Source: Tubiluchus corallicola
Taxonomy: Eukaryota > Priapulida > Priapulimorpha > Priapulimorphida > Tubiluchidae
Direction: 5' to 3'
Length of the DNA stretch: 64,000 nt
Assembly (NCBI GenBank): GCA_030141605.1
Contig: JAQGDQ010000001.1
Span: 2,576,501-2,640,500 of the forward strand
This document shows positions 50,576-63,165 of the stretch, piece by piece. A program made the translations under genes and the position numbers. Position 1 is the stretch's first letter, and each line of letters starts with the position of its first letter. A model generated the notes under the pieces. The model had not been told where the DNA came from and searched no databases. It saw only the letters and a program-made list of their open reading frames with translations.

Positions 50576-52661
50576 ATAAAAAAGATAAATAAAATTTTCT
50601 TTGTTCGTTTTTTCTTTTTTCCATCCTGCCTGTTCTTTCATTTATTTTCTTCATTCTTCCCACTTTCGTTCTTCTCCTGTCTTCTTCCTTCCCCTTCCTT
50701 TCCTGCTTTTTTGTATTGTAGAACCGCAAAGAATGAGCTTGTAGTAAATACTTAACTTATAAAGCAAAAACCCAGTTTGCTTCCAAATCCTCATTATTCT
50801 GACCGTTGTGGCTGCCAAATTATTTACGCAAATTTTAAATATCCCGACATTAAGATACATTCATTACTATCAGCAATATCACTTTTTAATAAAAAAAGCC
50901 AGCTCCATAACTGTAGTCATTGCAAAATGTAACCAGTTTTTACCTGAAATAGTTTCAATGTGATTTTAATATGGCCTCATTATGTGAATTAAGATTTAAA
51001 TTTATTTTTTAATTTTATAATATACTGCTTGTAATTGTGGAAACTATGTTATGTGCATTTTACAGTGTTAGCTTGAACAACATAAACTAAGGCAACTAAG
51101 CTATTTATCATTTGTTCATAAATTACTTTGCTATAGTTTCTACATTGCTTTCGTTTTCTTCTTTCTAATTTCTTCTTTACTTTTTTCGTTCTTTTCCTTT
51201 CTTTGAACATATTGTCCTCTTTCTTTTCTTCTTTTAATTTTCTTTTCTTTTTTCTTACCTAATTTGGCTGCTTCATAAGCAGTTTAGCTACTTTTTACAA
51301 TGACAACCGACGACAAAAAAATTTGTCCTCATTTCTTTTGTTGACAAAAATGTCAAAACAAACCATGTAATATATTCATGGAACTTCCATGTTATCACAA
51401 AACATTACAATCGTTCATCTTTGAAACAACTTCTTTGTGATATTAGTTGCAATACTGATAAAATATCATGTCCTCTTTTTCTGCTGATGTTTATGGCTCG
51501 CTAATCAGCTAAGAAAGGGATTTTCTTACACAGTGCATGCGCGAGGAACACAATAAAATGAAAGCGCGGCACGTATAGGAACAAAGGAATGCTTAAATAA
51601 CAGATTTGCGGCTTTTCATAGCCGCATTCACACAATTTGATTTATCAGTAAACTTGAGAAGCTGTTCAAAAGGCTTAAAGTATGTTTTCAATTAGTTTTG
51701 CGATGAAGGCAAAGTCACCTTCGGCTAAAGACAAACAAAAATTGCGATTTTGCCTTTGCATATATAGCAGCATATGAAGTCAACATGCTGCGATTTAGGA
51801 ACAAGCAAAAGAAATGAGTAGAGTTACAAATGACACCTAAGATTACAACAAGGGTCACAAAAAACGTTCAAATCTCGTTAAAGTTTGCATGGCCATTAAT
51901 TGTGCAGATAGTGTTGCTGTAATTCGACTAAGACCACTAACACGTTCGTAAATAATACAAAACACATCGTAGTTGCGGCTGAATTATGTGCTAACAGATG
52001 TTAGCTTTTGATGTCGGAATTGCATTCCTTCTTTTGCACGCGACGCTGCCGACAATGTGGATGTATAAATTTTAAAATGCGGTTGTGTATATCAGTAACA
52101 CAAAAACATGCAAACACATAGAGGGGTTTTAAGCTCTTAACTTTTGTGGTATAGTTCATAAAAGAGTACGGTAGGATTTTTTTCACTTTCTAGCGGGCTG
52201 TGTGTTAGGGGCTTGCATCATTAAAAATATGTTTCATAATTTGAATGCAACTTAAGGATAATAAAAATTAGCCACACAAGGGGATTTTTACTGTACCTGA
52301 AAGAATTAAAATTAAAATTGACTTTGTGACTTACTGATAATGCATTAATACATTTAAACGAATAATACATTATAAGCTTCGCATTGTATAAGTTAGCTCA
52401 ACAGAAAGCTTTTAAATTTGTTTTTGTGCACGACAGAAGCGTTTATTGTCATTTTAGTTTATCTGTAATACTATAACAGTTCGCTAAATTTGTCATCAAA
52501 AACTATTCTATGATCATTTTATTTTGCATTGGTGAAAAGTGACAAGATGCTTAAGTCAAGTAAATTAAAGCAAAACCGGACCCAATGTTAAACTGCAGGT
52601 TAAAACAACCTATTCTTTAAAATATTGAAAGGAAACCTACTATTTTTAAAGGATGACTTAC
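50576..52661. other. Non-coding stretch, nothing recognised
   Basis: T-rich runs near 50600-50710 and 51150-51260. No supportable exon. Confidence 0.4.
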
Positions 52662-52888
52662 CTGTAAAACCATTATTACCACACAAACGCAATTTCCCGT
52701 TCGCGCCACCAGTTCTTCGCTGTTACCTGCATTTCGCCATTCGCTAGTTACACGGGCACTAGCGCATGCATTTCAGAAAAGCATTACACAAAAAACAGGC
52801 GCTGTACCTCTCAGTTCAGATGTGTTAGTTTGTGACGAACTGCACACTTTCGACAGCTCAGACACGTTCGACACGTATGAGTACACCG
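52662..52888. promoter_or_regulatory. Possible bidirectional promoter with two first exons
   Basis: A locally GC- and CpG-richer block in AT-rich DNA ends on both sides in strong outward-facing donors. On the minus strand this is TTACAG|GTAAGTC (exon end 52662), with only short ATG frames, so 5' untranslated. On the plus strand it is CACCG|GTAAGTTTG (exon end 52888), with ATG at 52877 encoding MSTP before the donor. A TCAGT initiator-like word sits at 52811-52815 on the plus strand. Downstream exons were not identified, so the genes are unknown. Confidence 0.3.
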
Positions 52889-55800
52889 GTAAGTTTGACA
52901 TGTGAATGTATATTTAAACTTGCCAAGTTTTATTACAACACACTCAATATCTTACAGTAGCACTGTACTTTGCCCGTCGTTGGGGTGGTATATGAAAAAA
53001 TCATCCTGTCTTCCTTTAATTAACTTACTGCTCATATTTTCTACTTGAATATGGTACAGTAAAGTGATACTAGTACTACAAATTTACAGTAACAGAGTAA
53101 ATTACTTATTTAAAATGAAAACTCAGGGTGCATATAGCAACATAGAAATATTATTGCACATATAGTGTCTATACTTGTATTTTATGCATGTGCAGAAAAC
53201 GTGGTTATTAGCGTAATCAATGTAAACGTGCACTGAATATGTACAGTATGCCAAGTAATAACGTTCGCAACTGCTATGATGGACCGCTGTAGCAAACGAA
53301 CATAATCAGACAATTGCCATTACTGTTCTTTCTTTATTTTCAGCAAGGCAAACGCCATGACCACTATTTTGGTCCGGTGTTCATGAAAACTCGCAATTTA
53401 ATCATTATAACTTACGAATAAATTCAGCATGTGCGTTCATTCCATTATCAATAATAATTTTAGAAATAAGATTATGAATATTTATAGTTGAAGACAGGGC
53501 ATCGCCGTTTATTAGTTTTTGTCACTACAAAACACAATGTTCTTAGTTAATTATATGGTGATTGTAAAATACACAACTTCTAAGTGGCATTAATGACACA
53601 TGCAACTATCCCTCCCTTGGCTGTACATTTCGCAAAATTCATTAGTTTTCTTTATTTGAATAAAATAATTATAATTCTACTGTACGGCGATTATAAAATT
53701 CACTGCATCCTGCTGCCTGAACTAAAACGCTGTCCTGACTTATTGTTGTATTTTAACGTCATAACGTTGTATGGAAATTCCGTGCTAGGAAAAATATAAT
53801 TTGCGAAAGAGATTGAATGTGGTCTCATAAGCAGTAGTTAATTTAAAATTGTAATAGACAACTTGCGAACGCACACATTTCAATTAAATTGGCACATGGT
53901 GAGACACGATACTACTCTGAGCCTCTGCGCATCAGTGCGGATTTCGGTTTATTAAAACTAGAATCGCCCTTTGCGATCAAAAAAGAGAGTCCAAATTATT
54001 GACGTTGCATGCACCTAATTTTAATCAAAATGGAGGCTGGTCACATGTGCAGTGGTCACATGGTCACATTATGTACAGTGTGTAAACTCTCGTATTATTA
54101 TTATTTTATTGTCAAATAAGAAAACAATATTACTATGGTTGATGTGGAAAGTTTATATTTATTATGCTAATAGACAACGTACCATGTGATATAAATGATA
54201 AAAAGACATAATCTTCCAGAGGATGATAAAACCAATTTGCTTCCAGTAGAAGCAAGGATCTGTATTAATCTGAAGGAGACTGTTAATTATGACCTTTGGT
54301 TGAAATGTGTAGATTCTATTAAACTGTGTTAATTGTAGGGGGGGGGTAATAAAATCTTATTATCGTTTTCTATTACTGAAAGCTTCAGGTTTGCTTGTAA
54401 ATACAGTATATTTTTATTTGTGGAATTATAATATCTGTTGATGTCTGTAATACTTCGCTATCTATGTTCGTCATTTCTGGTGTCAAGAATAAAGCACGTT
54501 TTATGGATAAAATTTGATAATGCCAATGGTGTTTTGTACTTCTACGAGCCACACATGTTAGACATGCCACTATACCATGCCAGTGCAAATCTGTATGGGA
54601 TTTGTCATTGGTTGTCCATGCATTAATAAATAATCTATAACCTACATTCATACTAGAAGCGCAAACTCGCTAAAACCATTTTCAAACAGGGAATTTCCAT
54701 TACATCTCCAAATACTCGACCTAACCCGGTTCAACAGCAGTGGTTTTTCTCTTGGACTCTTACATATGTGAAAGTAGGACATTACGAGAGCGAACGATCT
54801 TTGTTGAGGGTGTTGAAGTTTCGGTTAATGAAGTTGCATGCATGTGCTGAGGTTGTGAACACTAATATAGTGAAGTTGGTTTACAAGCTCTAAATATATA
54901 TGAGGAACGAGAAAGCGTCAAACACATAGCATTTATCCACATAGTATTTCGGTTTTTAACCTTATGTTCGATTACTCTGTCGCACTTTCGTACAGTTTCT
55001 TTTTATTTCATTTTATAATAGTTTTCAGCACGGATCGCCCCCTCCCCTTTAATTTACTAAAGTTGGCAGCAAAATCTGAATTTGTTGCAGCTTCAAAATT
55101 TTTACTTCCTTTTCTTTCAAAACTTTTCCTTTCCTGGGTCTAGATGTCCAAAAAACCATTTTCGTTGTTGCTGCCGGTCCACAATCCAGAGGGCATGATA
55201 GCCACAATCTTATCGGGCTCTTTTTTTCCAATAAATATATTCCGTTATGTCACAGCATGATCAGCTATGACAGCCAAAGCTAGCTAGCCAGGTGACATAC
55301 GTCCTGGGTACACTCTTCACGTTAATGATTTCCATACTAAAACGTCCTGATGCACAGACTCTTCAGATTTAAGATTTCGGTACGTTAAACGTTCTAATGC
55401 CAAATGTTTATAGTTAAATTCTACCAGTCACGTATGCAGCTAACGCTGTTGGTTCAAAATTTATGACACTTATACACAGCCACGTATCATGAAGAGATTA
55501 GTACCGCAAAATTAATGTAGGGTGCCTAAGTGTATCCATTAAATAACATCCTTCCTATAAGTCTAGAAACTGTATTCTACAGTGCACTCGTTCATATTTT
55601 TGGAGTGGAGCTCGCGTTCTTAAAAGTCATTTGAAAGCGTATTAGCAAGCATATTAACTCTCATCGGGATTTACAAGTTTTTTTTTATATTACGGTTCTT
55701 TATTTTTTGGCCAGGCTTTATTTGAGCAAATTCCTATTAAGCACCATGTTCGACTATGTCTCACGGATCAACCAATGCGGAGTAGAGAATTAGCTCAAAC

Positions 55801-56843
55801 CTTATCCGTTTGAACTTTCTGAACTCGCAGGATTACTAGACAAGAATTGGATTGATTAGCATTTGACGAAAGCAATTATAAGATGACAAGGACAAATGAC
55901 ATTTTCTGTACACTGAATTTCCTTGATATTATACAGCTTGTGCCTATTCAACGTTTACTTTTTATCAGAAGAAAATTTTAATTTAAACAGCTTTTCCAGG
56001 CACCTTGCAAGAATAGGAATAAACGTGATATTTTGACCATTATCTTGTATTTTTTCAGCCCAGCAAACGGGTTTGTTAAATTGTGGAATTGTTCCGGTAT
56101 AAAATGATTACCGAGACGCTAAATGCTTTCTGAAGCAGTACATCGAACGCCACTTTAGTGGGGAGACAGCGTGCTGTGTAGTAAAGCTCGCGATTTGTTA
56201 GCTTCGTACATTATTTTGATAAAAAGGTCAAAGTACACTATTGTTCTTCTATGCATACATTTTTAACGTACATATTAGTAATATGCCTAATATTATCAGT
56301 TTATTGATTACTTTAATAAAAGGGGCAAAGTGTGCTGTTGTCGACCTTATACACAATACATTTCAAGAGCTTTCAATCATTAATGCGGCAGGTAAACTGC
56401 TCTTAACTGTAGTTGCTTAAAAGTAACAGTAGCGATACTGATACATATTACAGAGATTTAGAGATTTATTCACACGGCTAAAAAGCTAACCTGGGCCTCC
56501 AAGAAAATAAATCTTTGCTCGTGACATCTCCCAAAGGCTTTATGAAAGGATGATATTCTCATTAAGACAACTCTGTGCATTAAGTTCAACGGTCATAGAG
56601 TCCATCATAAGTTTCACTGGCCAGAATAGAGCCCCACCAATATTATAAAAAGAATTGTTACATGCAAATTTCAATTCGAATCACGTTGTTGTACGAATTG
56701 TTTCCTTTGTCTATCCAATCATGCTTCCAGTACTGACTACACTGACTGGAAGAGAAGCTGCAGAAAACGAGAAAAAGGAGATAAAGAAATATGCGATGAC
56801 AAAAATGAGAGAGATGAGAGGCTAAAGAAGAAACGGTGACAGC
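52889..56843. other. Non-coding stretch, nothing firm
   Basis: About 4 kb of AT-rich DNA. GGTCACATG recurs in tandem at 54037-54068 and a G run lies near 54339-54347. Short ORFs have no domains. Confidence 0.35.
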
Positions 56844-56939
56844 AGACAGACAGACAGACAGACAGATAGACAGACAGAACATTCTGAGGGAAGGATGGAC
56901 GACACACAAAGGGCAGAGGACGACACACAACGGGCAGAC
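56844..56939. repeat. (CAGA)n tract followed by a 21-bp tandem duplication
   Basis: CAGA units at 56844-56879. At 56897-56939, GGACGACACACAAAGGGCAG plus A is repeated once with a single A-to-C change. Confidence 0.9.
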
Positions 56940-57296
56940 ATGCAAACAAACAAGTAGGAATACATATATATAAGGTCCAGAAGTTCCTTGCAGAAATAAC
57001 TTACATTTGGACAACCTGGAGAAACATAAGCACAATGATGGAAGAACGAAAAAATGTCCAAATGGTCTGTGCAACGCAAAATATTTACAATTAAAAGACC
57101 TCCGTTGACTAAAATCAAAAAGGGTATAGTTTGGCATTCTAACATCGTAATTTTCCATTAGAACAGACGAACAATTTTAATGTTCCGTGACACTTCCGTG
57201 TCACTAAAACAAAGATTCGAAACCTGTTTTATATTGCCCGAGTGGCGCTTGGGATACCCGCTTCAAAGTGTTAGCAGTTTTTGAAAGGGGCAAAAG

Positions 57297-57366
57297 GGGC
57301 ACATAGAGAGACGAGGAGAGAGAGAGCGGGGGAAAGAAAGAGGCGAGAGGGAGAGCGAGAGAGTAT
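57297..57366. repeat. Purine-rich (GA)-like tract
   Basis: Imperfect GAGA/GGGA run on the plus strand; possibly a decayed microsatellite. Confidence 0.8.
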
Positions 57367-59622
57367 GTGGAAAGAATGCGCAAAATAAACGTGGGGAAAA
57401 TCTGTATGATGGGCGAGAAAAAATTTGAATTCCGTTGTGTATACTGTCAAGTAGCATATTAATTATGCGTTATAGCCAGGCACTAATCGAGCTAGAGCGG
57501 TATCTATTGCAAGGTAGTATTGTGAAACCTAAAGCCGATTAGCATAACAGAGATTCTTATTTTCCTCACGAAGCAATTTTCTAACGCAACATTGCTTAAG
57601 GGACAGTTTTTCGCAATCTTTCCCACTTACACAAATTCGCAGAGTGGCAATATTTGCTAAGATCTGTCGATTTTCTGCACTTGTGGGAATTGTTTAAAAA
57701 TTTGTCTGTCACGGAATATTGAAATATACCAAACTGCACACATTATTGATTTGCAGTGGGCGGGCTGTTATTCCATTATTTGTGGATACTCCGTGCTTGA
57801 GTAGGCACCAGCTGTAAACTGGTTGATATTTGGAGCCGATGAAATGATATGTGGCGTCGTCCGAGATGCACACACAAAAACACTAACAAAATTGATACGG
57901 TAATATTCTGGCATTATTAATTTTTTGTTTATTGTAATGTGGATGGAAATCAGTATAGCCACTTAGTACTATGTAAATATAGCTACTAGGTATAAGTACA
58001 CTATATACTTATACATCAAATCATAAGGACGGATCGATCGCGGATTCTAGAAAAGTAAAACTTCTGAAACCATACCGCCATGTAGAAAAGGCGGGTTCTG
58101 GCTTTTCTTGCTGTGACAACTTTTACAGTAAATATGGATTAAAAATTTTTTAAACAACTTCGAATTTCTGCCTAGAGTAAATGGAACTCATCGAGGGCGA
58201 AGTCCAGCCAGAAGATTCGCATATCTATGATCCGCTATCGACTTGTTTCATTTTGATTTGTAAATAAGACAATAAAGGGGAGAGGCATCAAAATATAGCA
58301 ACAAATGCACAATTTCAGGCTTTTTGACCACCGTGGCAGGGCTTAACGTTCCTGGTCATGGATTTTTTGTTGCGGATAATGGAAAAAGCTGGTTGTGGTT
58401 TGATAAAAAAAAACTTGAACGACATCCAAAAACAGACATCGAATACACGACCATTAGATAAAAGCTTCGGAAAGCCCACTTTAAATGGCAAAGAGGAAAC
58501 TACCTTTTGGCATTCTGTAATTTGTTGTGAGGAATGCTAATGCTTTGCGAAATTTTGTAAACACTGATCCTGGGCAGTATGAGACGTTGCAATGATAACA
58601 TGTACAATAAAAGCATGGGTGACTATTGTAATCGTCTACTCTTTTTACAACATTTTTGCGTTCATATGCTGGCACTGATTATTATTGATTACTTTTCCTA
58701 TAGCAATATGTGTTACAATAATGACGCTCAGCTAATAACTTCCATTATTGCTAGTTGCCGCTTCGTCATGCTGATTTTTTACTGACGTTTTCTCTCGTAC
58801 ATCAAGCTAACAGCATCAGTTTTGGAGCAGTCACCTATATACTCTTGTTACTGCACTTTTCACTCAGGCAAATAAATTCAATCATCTCAGCTGTCGACAG
58901 CACGTTAGACCTTTTTAAAAACTTTCACTAGTGATCAATATCATTCGGTACTGATACGTTAGACAATCGTTTTAACGTGAACATCGAAACTGTAGAAACT
59001 TTATTCAATTTTTATCTTGCTTTTTCCAGGTGTGTGTAATGTAGGAAACTGGATGTCATACTGAGAGTGATGAAAATATTTTTAAGTGTCATTATTAATC
59101 TTAGAAATACGAGTTTGTATTTCTAACTCTTAGAAAGCCGTTGCGAGTTTGTTACGTACTCGTCCAACCTACTTGTCCAACCAACTATACGCTTATAAAA
59201 GCTTAATCTGAAAATCGTTTAAATGAAGATATTACAAAATATTGCCACCTTGTAAGCAACTGGTTCAGCAACGTTTTCTTTCTAAACGCTTTCAGGAATG
59301 TCATATAGAGAATTTACTGTATAAAAATATATGAATATAAAAGAACTGTTAGTAAGTGTTGAATAACTGCAACTAAATAACTGATTTTAAACTGAACGGC
59401 AAGGAATTTTAAAAAAAGTTTTATTATGTTCATACTTCTTTCAAAGGGCTCTACGTTTCTAAATTTAGTTTTAAATTTGTAAAATTTAGCTTGTCATAAT
59501 ACTATAGCAACTCTTTACACGAATATGGTTATATGCACTCGCACTGTAAAGAGCAAAAAAACTTGAACAAATTATGAAATAATGTGTAGTTATAAACAAC
59601 TACTGCTAAAAAAATTCGTCTG
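57367..59622. other. Non-coding stretch with one perfect hairpin
   Basis: 59101-59126 is a perfect 10-bp inverted repeat (TTAGAAATAC / GTATTTCTAA) around a 6-nt loop. The minus-strand AATAAA at 59420-59425 may serve the ORF at 59623. Nothing else is recognised. Confidence 0.45.
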
Positions 59623-59835
59623 TTACTCTATAGTTATGATACCAGTATCTGGCGTTTGTTTCCCTGCCTCTGTCATCAGTACACCTGTGTCTGTGGCTTT
59701 AGCACTAACCAGCTCACGTCGTTTCCTTTCACAATGCTGATAACCTACGGTGAGTAATATACTAAACAAGAAAATAAAGACCGAACTAAACATGGGCAAA
59801 AAACGGAAAAAATAAATACTACGTAAACCAGCCAT
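59623..59835 (-). CDS. Small single-pass membrane ORF or terminal exon, 70 aa
   Basis: A minus-strand frame opens MAGLRSIYFFRFLPMFSSVF, continues with IFLFSILLTVGY (one membrane helix, about residues 10-32), then a basic stop-transfer HCERKRRE and a polar tail with SAKATDTGVLMTEAGKQTPD and TGIITIE. Topology is a short N-terminus and a cytosolic tail. The ORF is free of simple repeats and a minus-strand AATAAA lies about 200 nt past the stop. A TTTAG inside the helix could be an acceptor, so it may be the last exon of a larger membrane protein. No family was recognised. Confidence 0.4.
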   Translation of the reverse strand: MAGLRSIYFFRFLPMFSSVFIFLFSILLTVGYQHCERKRRELVSAKATDTGVLMTEAGKQTPDTGIITIE

Positions 59836-61497
59836 CTAGCTACTCACAGACAAAGTGAACGTGAATGGTAAATTGGGCACGTATATATTTTTGAATGGTG
59901 CACTGTCTCCTTTCCTACAGTTTTCCTTAATAATGTAGCTTAAGTCTGTAGCTCATCGTGTATACTTTCAGTGCAATTTGCGACTTTAATGAGAATTGAT
60001 ATCAGCTTCCGACGGCGAAGCAGTTTACAGCTAAACTGCAGCAATGTTCCGTCAACAATTCAAGACAAGTAGTAAATTGGTCAATCGCCTTACAGAATTG
60101 TACTTTAACGGACAACTATTGTTCCATAATTGGATTGGCATTAAGCAGAAATGAGGGCAATTACGCACGCCAAAAGTTCAATCATAGTTTTGGTATTGGC
60201 TGGTAATGTAGATTTGTTTCAGTAGCAGAGATCAGTGTGTTTTATACCGGAAGACTTTCCCTAACATCTGTTGTTAATCGTATGAAAATTAGCGACATAT
60301 AATTTTCTTGTGTTATAGTTTGTTAGAAAGAGCGGTTTACTGGATAGCCAGATTACACATTGCCACGAATTGGCACTTCCCTTTTTCAACAAAAATCAAT
60401 CCAATGAGAAGTAGAAGCCCGTGACTATTAATATTTTGCAAGTTCCGTATTTCACTTTAGCTCATGGCAGCCTTCCTCATTACTATTCGTTTTATTGACT
60501 ACTAATCAGCATTATATAGAAAGGCTACCCCTTTTGGTTAATGGAATAAGATACATTCTAACCTTCTTAAACCCATAAAAACAACTGATTTATTGTTTGA
60601 TGAGAAACCATTTAATCTTTTAAAACTTGGAAGATTTTCATCTACTTGCTGCTTTGCGTGGCGTCACGAACTGTCAGCTTAAACACATAATTAAACTACG
60701 AACTAACTGCTGCAATAATTAAACATCTATTGCACTTTAGCAAGTGGTTGTAACGCTTAGAGAATAATATACATATCTAACATTTTGGATATATTGCATG
60801 GTTAAAGTTCTGATTTACTGCTGGTTTTGCTGGCAATTTCATAATTTTAATAAACATTACAGAACGAGTGAAAGGAAAAGTTATTAAATTCCAATTGCAT
60901 AATTTAGTCTGATGCGTTATAACTGGGTGTCCTGTCATAAATGCAGATTAACTGCTTCTTATTTCTTTTCCAATGTGTTTTATAGTCTGCGGAAGTGTGT
61001 GAAGATTTGCGATTTTCTCGCACTAAAAACTAACATGGAAACAGTAAAGCTTTTCTGGGAAATACGTGAAAGTTGCACTATTGAGCTGAACTAAAATTAG
61101 CCTTTGTGGACAGTTTGATACTCATGTGAATGCGGAAATAATGTAAAACTGTGTTCAGTGTATTTATTGCTATTGCATTTATTAAATTAAAGCGGGTAAG
61201 CAGACATAAAATCGTTTTGAAGCCACAAACACTGTCATTAGAGTTCCCATGGTGAAAGAATAAATAGAATAATAAATCATTTCTTTGTACAAATGTTGAC
61301 TGCACAATAAAATCTTGCATTGCCCTAAAACTACATGTAACTGGACAAATATCAATTAGTTTACTGTTACCAAGACCCAGCGTGGAGTTCAAACCAGCAT
61401 ACAATTTAGGTACTGAACGTATTGACGTAATCTTAATTTCCAAATTGTCAGTCCCAATTGCACAATCCCAACAATGTTTAAGACAAAACAAACGAGC
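59836..61497. other. Non-coding stretch, nothing recognised
   Basis: AT-rich sequence. A long minus-strand frame at 61078-61587 draws its N-terminal part from the tetranucleotide repeat and is not supported. Confidence 0.4.
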
Positions 61498-61608
61498 GAA
61501 TGAATGAGTGAGTGAATGAAAGAATGAATGATGGAAGGAAGGATGGAAGAAATAAAAACAGGATGGAAGGAAGGAACGAACAAACAAACAAACAAATGAA
61601 TGAATAAA
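61498..61608. repeat. (GAAT)n/(GGAA)n/(CAAA)n tetranucleotide tract
   Basis: Imperfect tetranucleotide units that change motif along the tract on the plus strand. Confidence 0.9.
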
Positions 61609-62786
61609 GATCTACTTCTAGCTAATTCCTAAAGGCCTCTAATTAAAACCCATATTCAAACTCAACTATTTTACGTTTCAATTTTTCTTTTTTATGCTAA
61701 TTTTGTTAGCAGCATTTAATTTAGTCATTCATTTCCGTTCATTCCAGTTAATATACTTATTGTGATTATTTTGCTAATTTAAATGTAGCGCCTGAATATG
61801 AAAAGTGCTTTGTTAACAGGGACGCTGACATGGACCTAAACTAAAATGCAATGCGAACTTTTTGTTGAAGCCTCGGACTTTACGTGGACAAACTGCAAAG
61901 AATAACCGAACATAGCAGTCTTCTCTTTTGGGAGTTCGTGAATGCAGTGTTAAGCCATTTTTCAGCATCTTCAAGTCAGTAAGCTAGATTTCATTATTGA
62001 CGCTTCGTGCAAAATTGATGTGCAAGACACGAAAAGAAATATTTAAACTTCTTGCCATCTCTAGTTTCAAAGGGCACGAATGTGTCCCGTATTTTGATGA
62101 ACTAATAGTATTTTCTCGGCGAGAGATTTATAATCATCTTTGCCAGTCGGAATTTTGCGGCACGGAGCGATAATTTGCTGCTCTTGAAACGAGTTTTTAC
62201 TGCAGCGATCGACAACATTTGTAATAATCGTGCAATGATTCGTTCTGTGTTTATTTTAAACTAAACCTTAAAAAATCGATAATTAGTACCTTTATTTTAA
62301 ATGCAAAATCTTCCAATATTTTTGTTCTAGCACGTTTATTCCAGATTCTGTATAAATCCTAGCGTTTCATTTTACTTGAGTCATAATTTTTGATGATTCT
62401 TTACAGTATGTGGGCGTGACATTGTGGAGTTTCAAAATATCTGACTATGTTTAATTAAATTTCTGAGTTTCATATACACCAGAAATAACTGAATTATTTA
62501 TTCAGTTATGAAAAAAGCACCTAAAACAGCTCAGCTGAATGCATGGAATCTCAGACATAGCGAGTATGACTCTTCAGCTTTTTTATCCAAGATCTATAGC
62601 CGGTAGAAGAGTTTTTGGTTGTGGCTGTCGGTGTTTCTTTATGTGCTTGTTCGCATAATAAAATTAAAATAGATGAAAGTATAATCATCAAGCGTTTGAA
62701 TGATCAAAGATATAGCTAATGAGGTAAAAAATTTCCAAACACAGCAGATGAAGCTATAATCATCAACCACATGATACAGTGATAGG
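61609..62786. other. Non-coding stretch, nothing recognised
   Basis: AT-rich DNA with no supportable exon or repeat family. Confidence 0.4.
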
Positions 62787-63165
62787 TTAAGCCGATGATA
62801 CACCAAAGCGTCCAGCTTCCAGCGTGCGACATCTGGCGGCAATGTCCAGCGTATACCGTTCACTGAGTGTTAGAACAAAGTGCCTGACGTTTAATCTCTA
62901 TGTTTTCTGCAAGAAAAAAGGGACAATAATCAAATTTATTTTTGTGATGCTTTCATTTATTCGTTGCTTGTTGTCGTCATTGGCTGGTGAGGAAAAGACG
63001 TTGGACGCCGGACGCCAAACGCTCAAAATACGAATGGCTTCTATTTTTCAGCATCCGCTGCCAAAATCTTTGGTTTCATTACTTATTGATAACATACACG
63101 TTTCATTTGTCCCTTCGAACGCCAGACGTTAGACATCGGGCGTTTTGGTTCATCGTAGGCATTAA
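62787..63165. mobile_element. piggyBac-type MITE with TTAA target duplication
   Basis: TTAA (62787-62790) opens the element and TTAA (63162-63165) closes it. Just inside, the left end reads GCCGATGATACACCAAAGCG. The right end in reverse complement reads TGCCTACGATGAACCAAAAC, then GCC. These are imperfect terminal inverted repeats. Subterminal GCGTCC/GGACGCC words recur on both sides (62810-62850 and 62998-63130). The body is about 370 bp with no transposase, so it is non-autonomous. The TTAA duplication is characteristic of piggyBac transposases (family knowledge). Confidence 0.65.

Noticed and set aside
56658-57158. 166-codon minus-strand ORF
   Set aside because: Its open frame depends on the CAGA tract and the 21-bp duplication, other frames are equally open, and no domain is visible.
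61078-61587. 169-codon minus-strand ORF
   Set aside because: The N-terminal third is the GAAT/GGAA repeat; the remainder has no domain, splice or promoter support.
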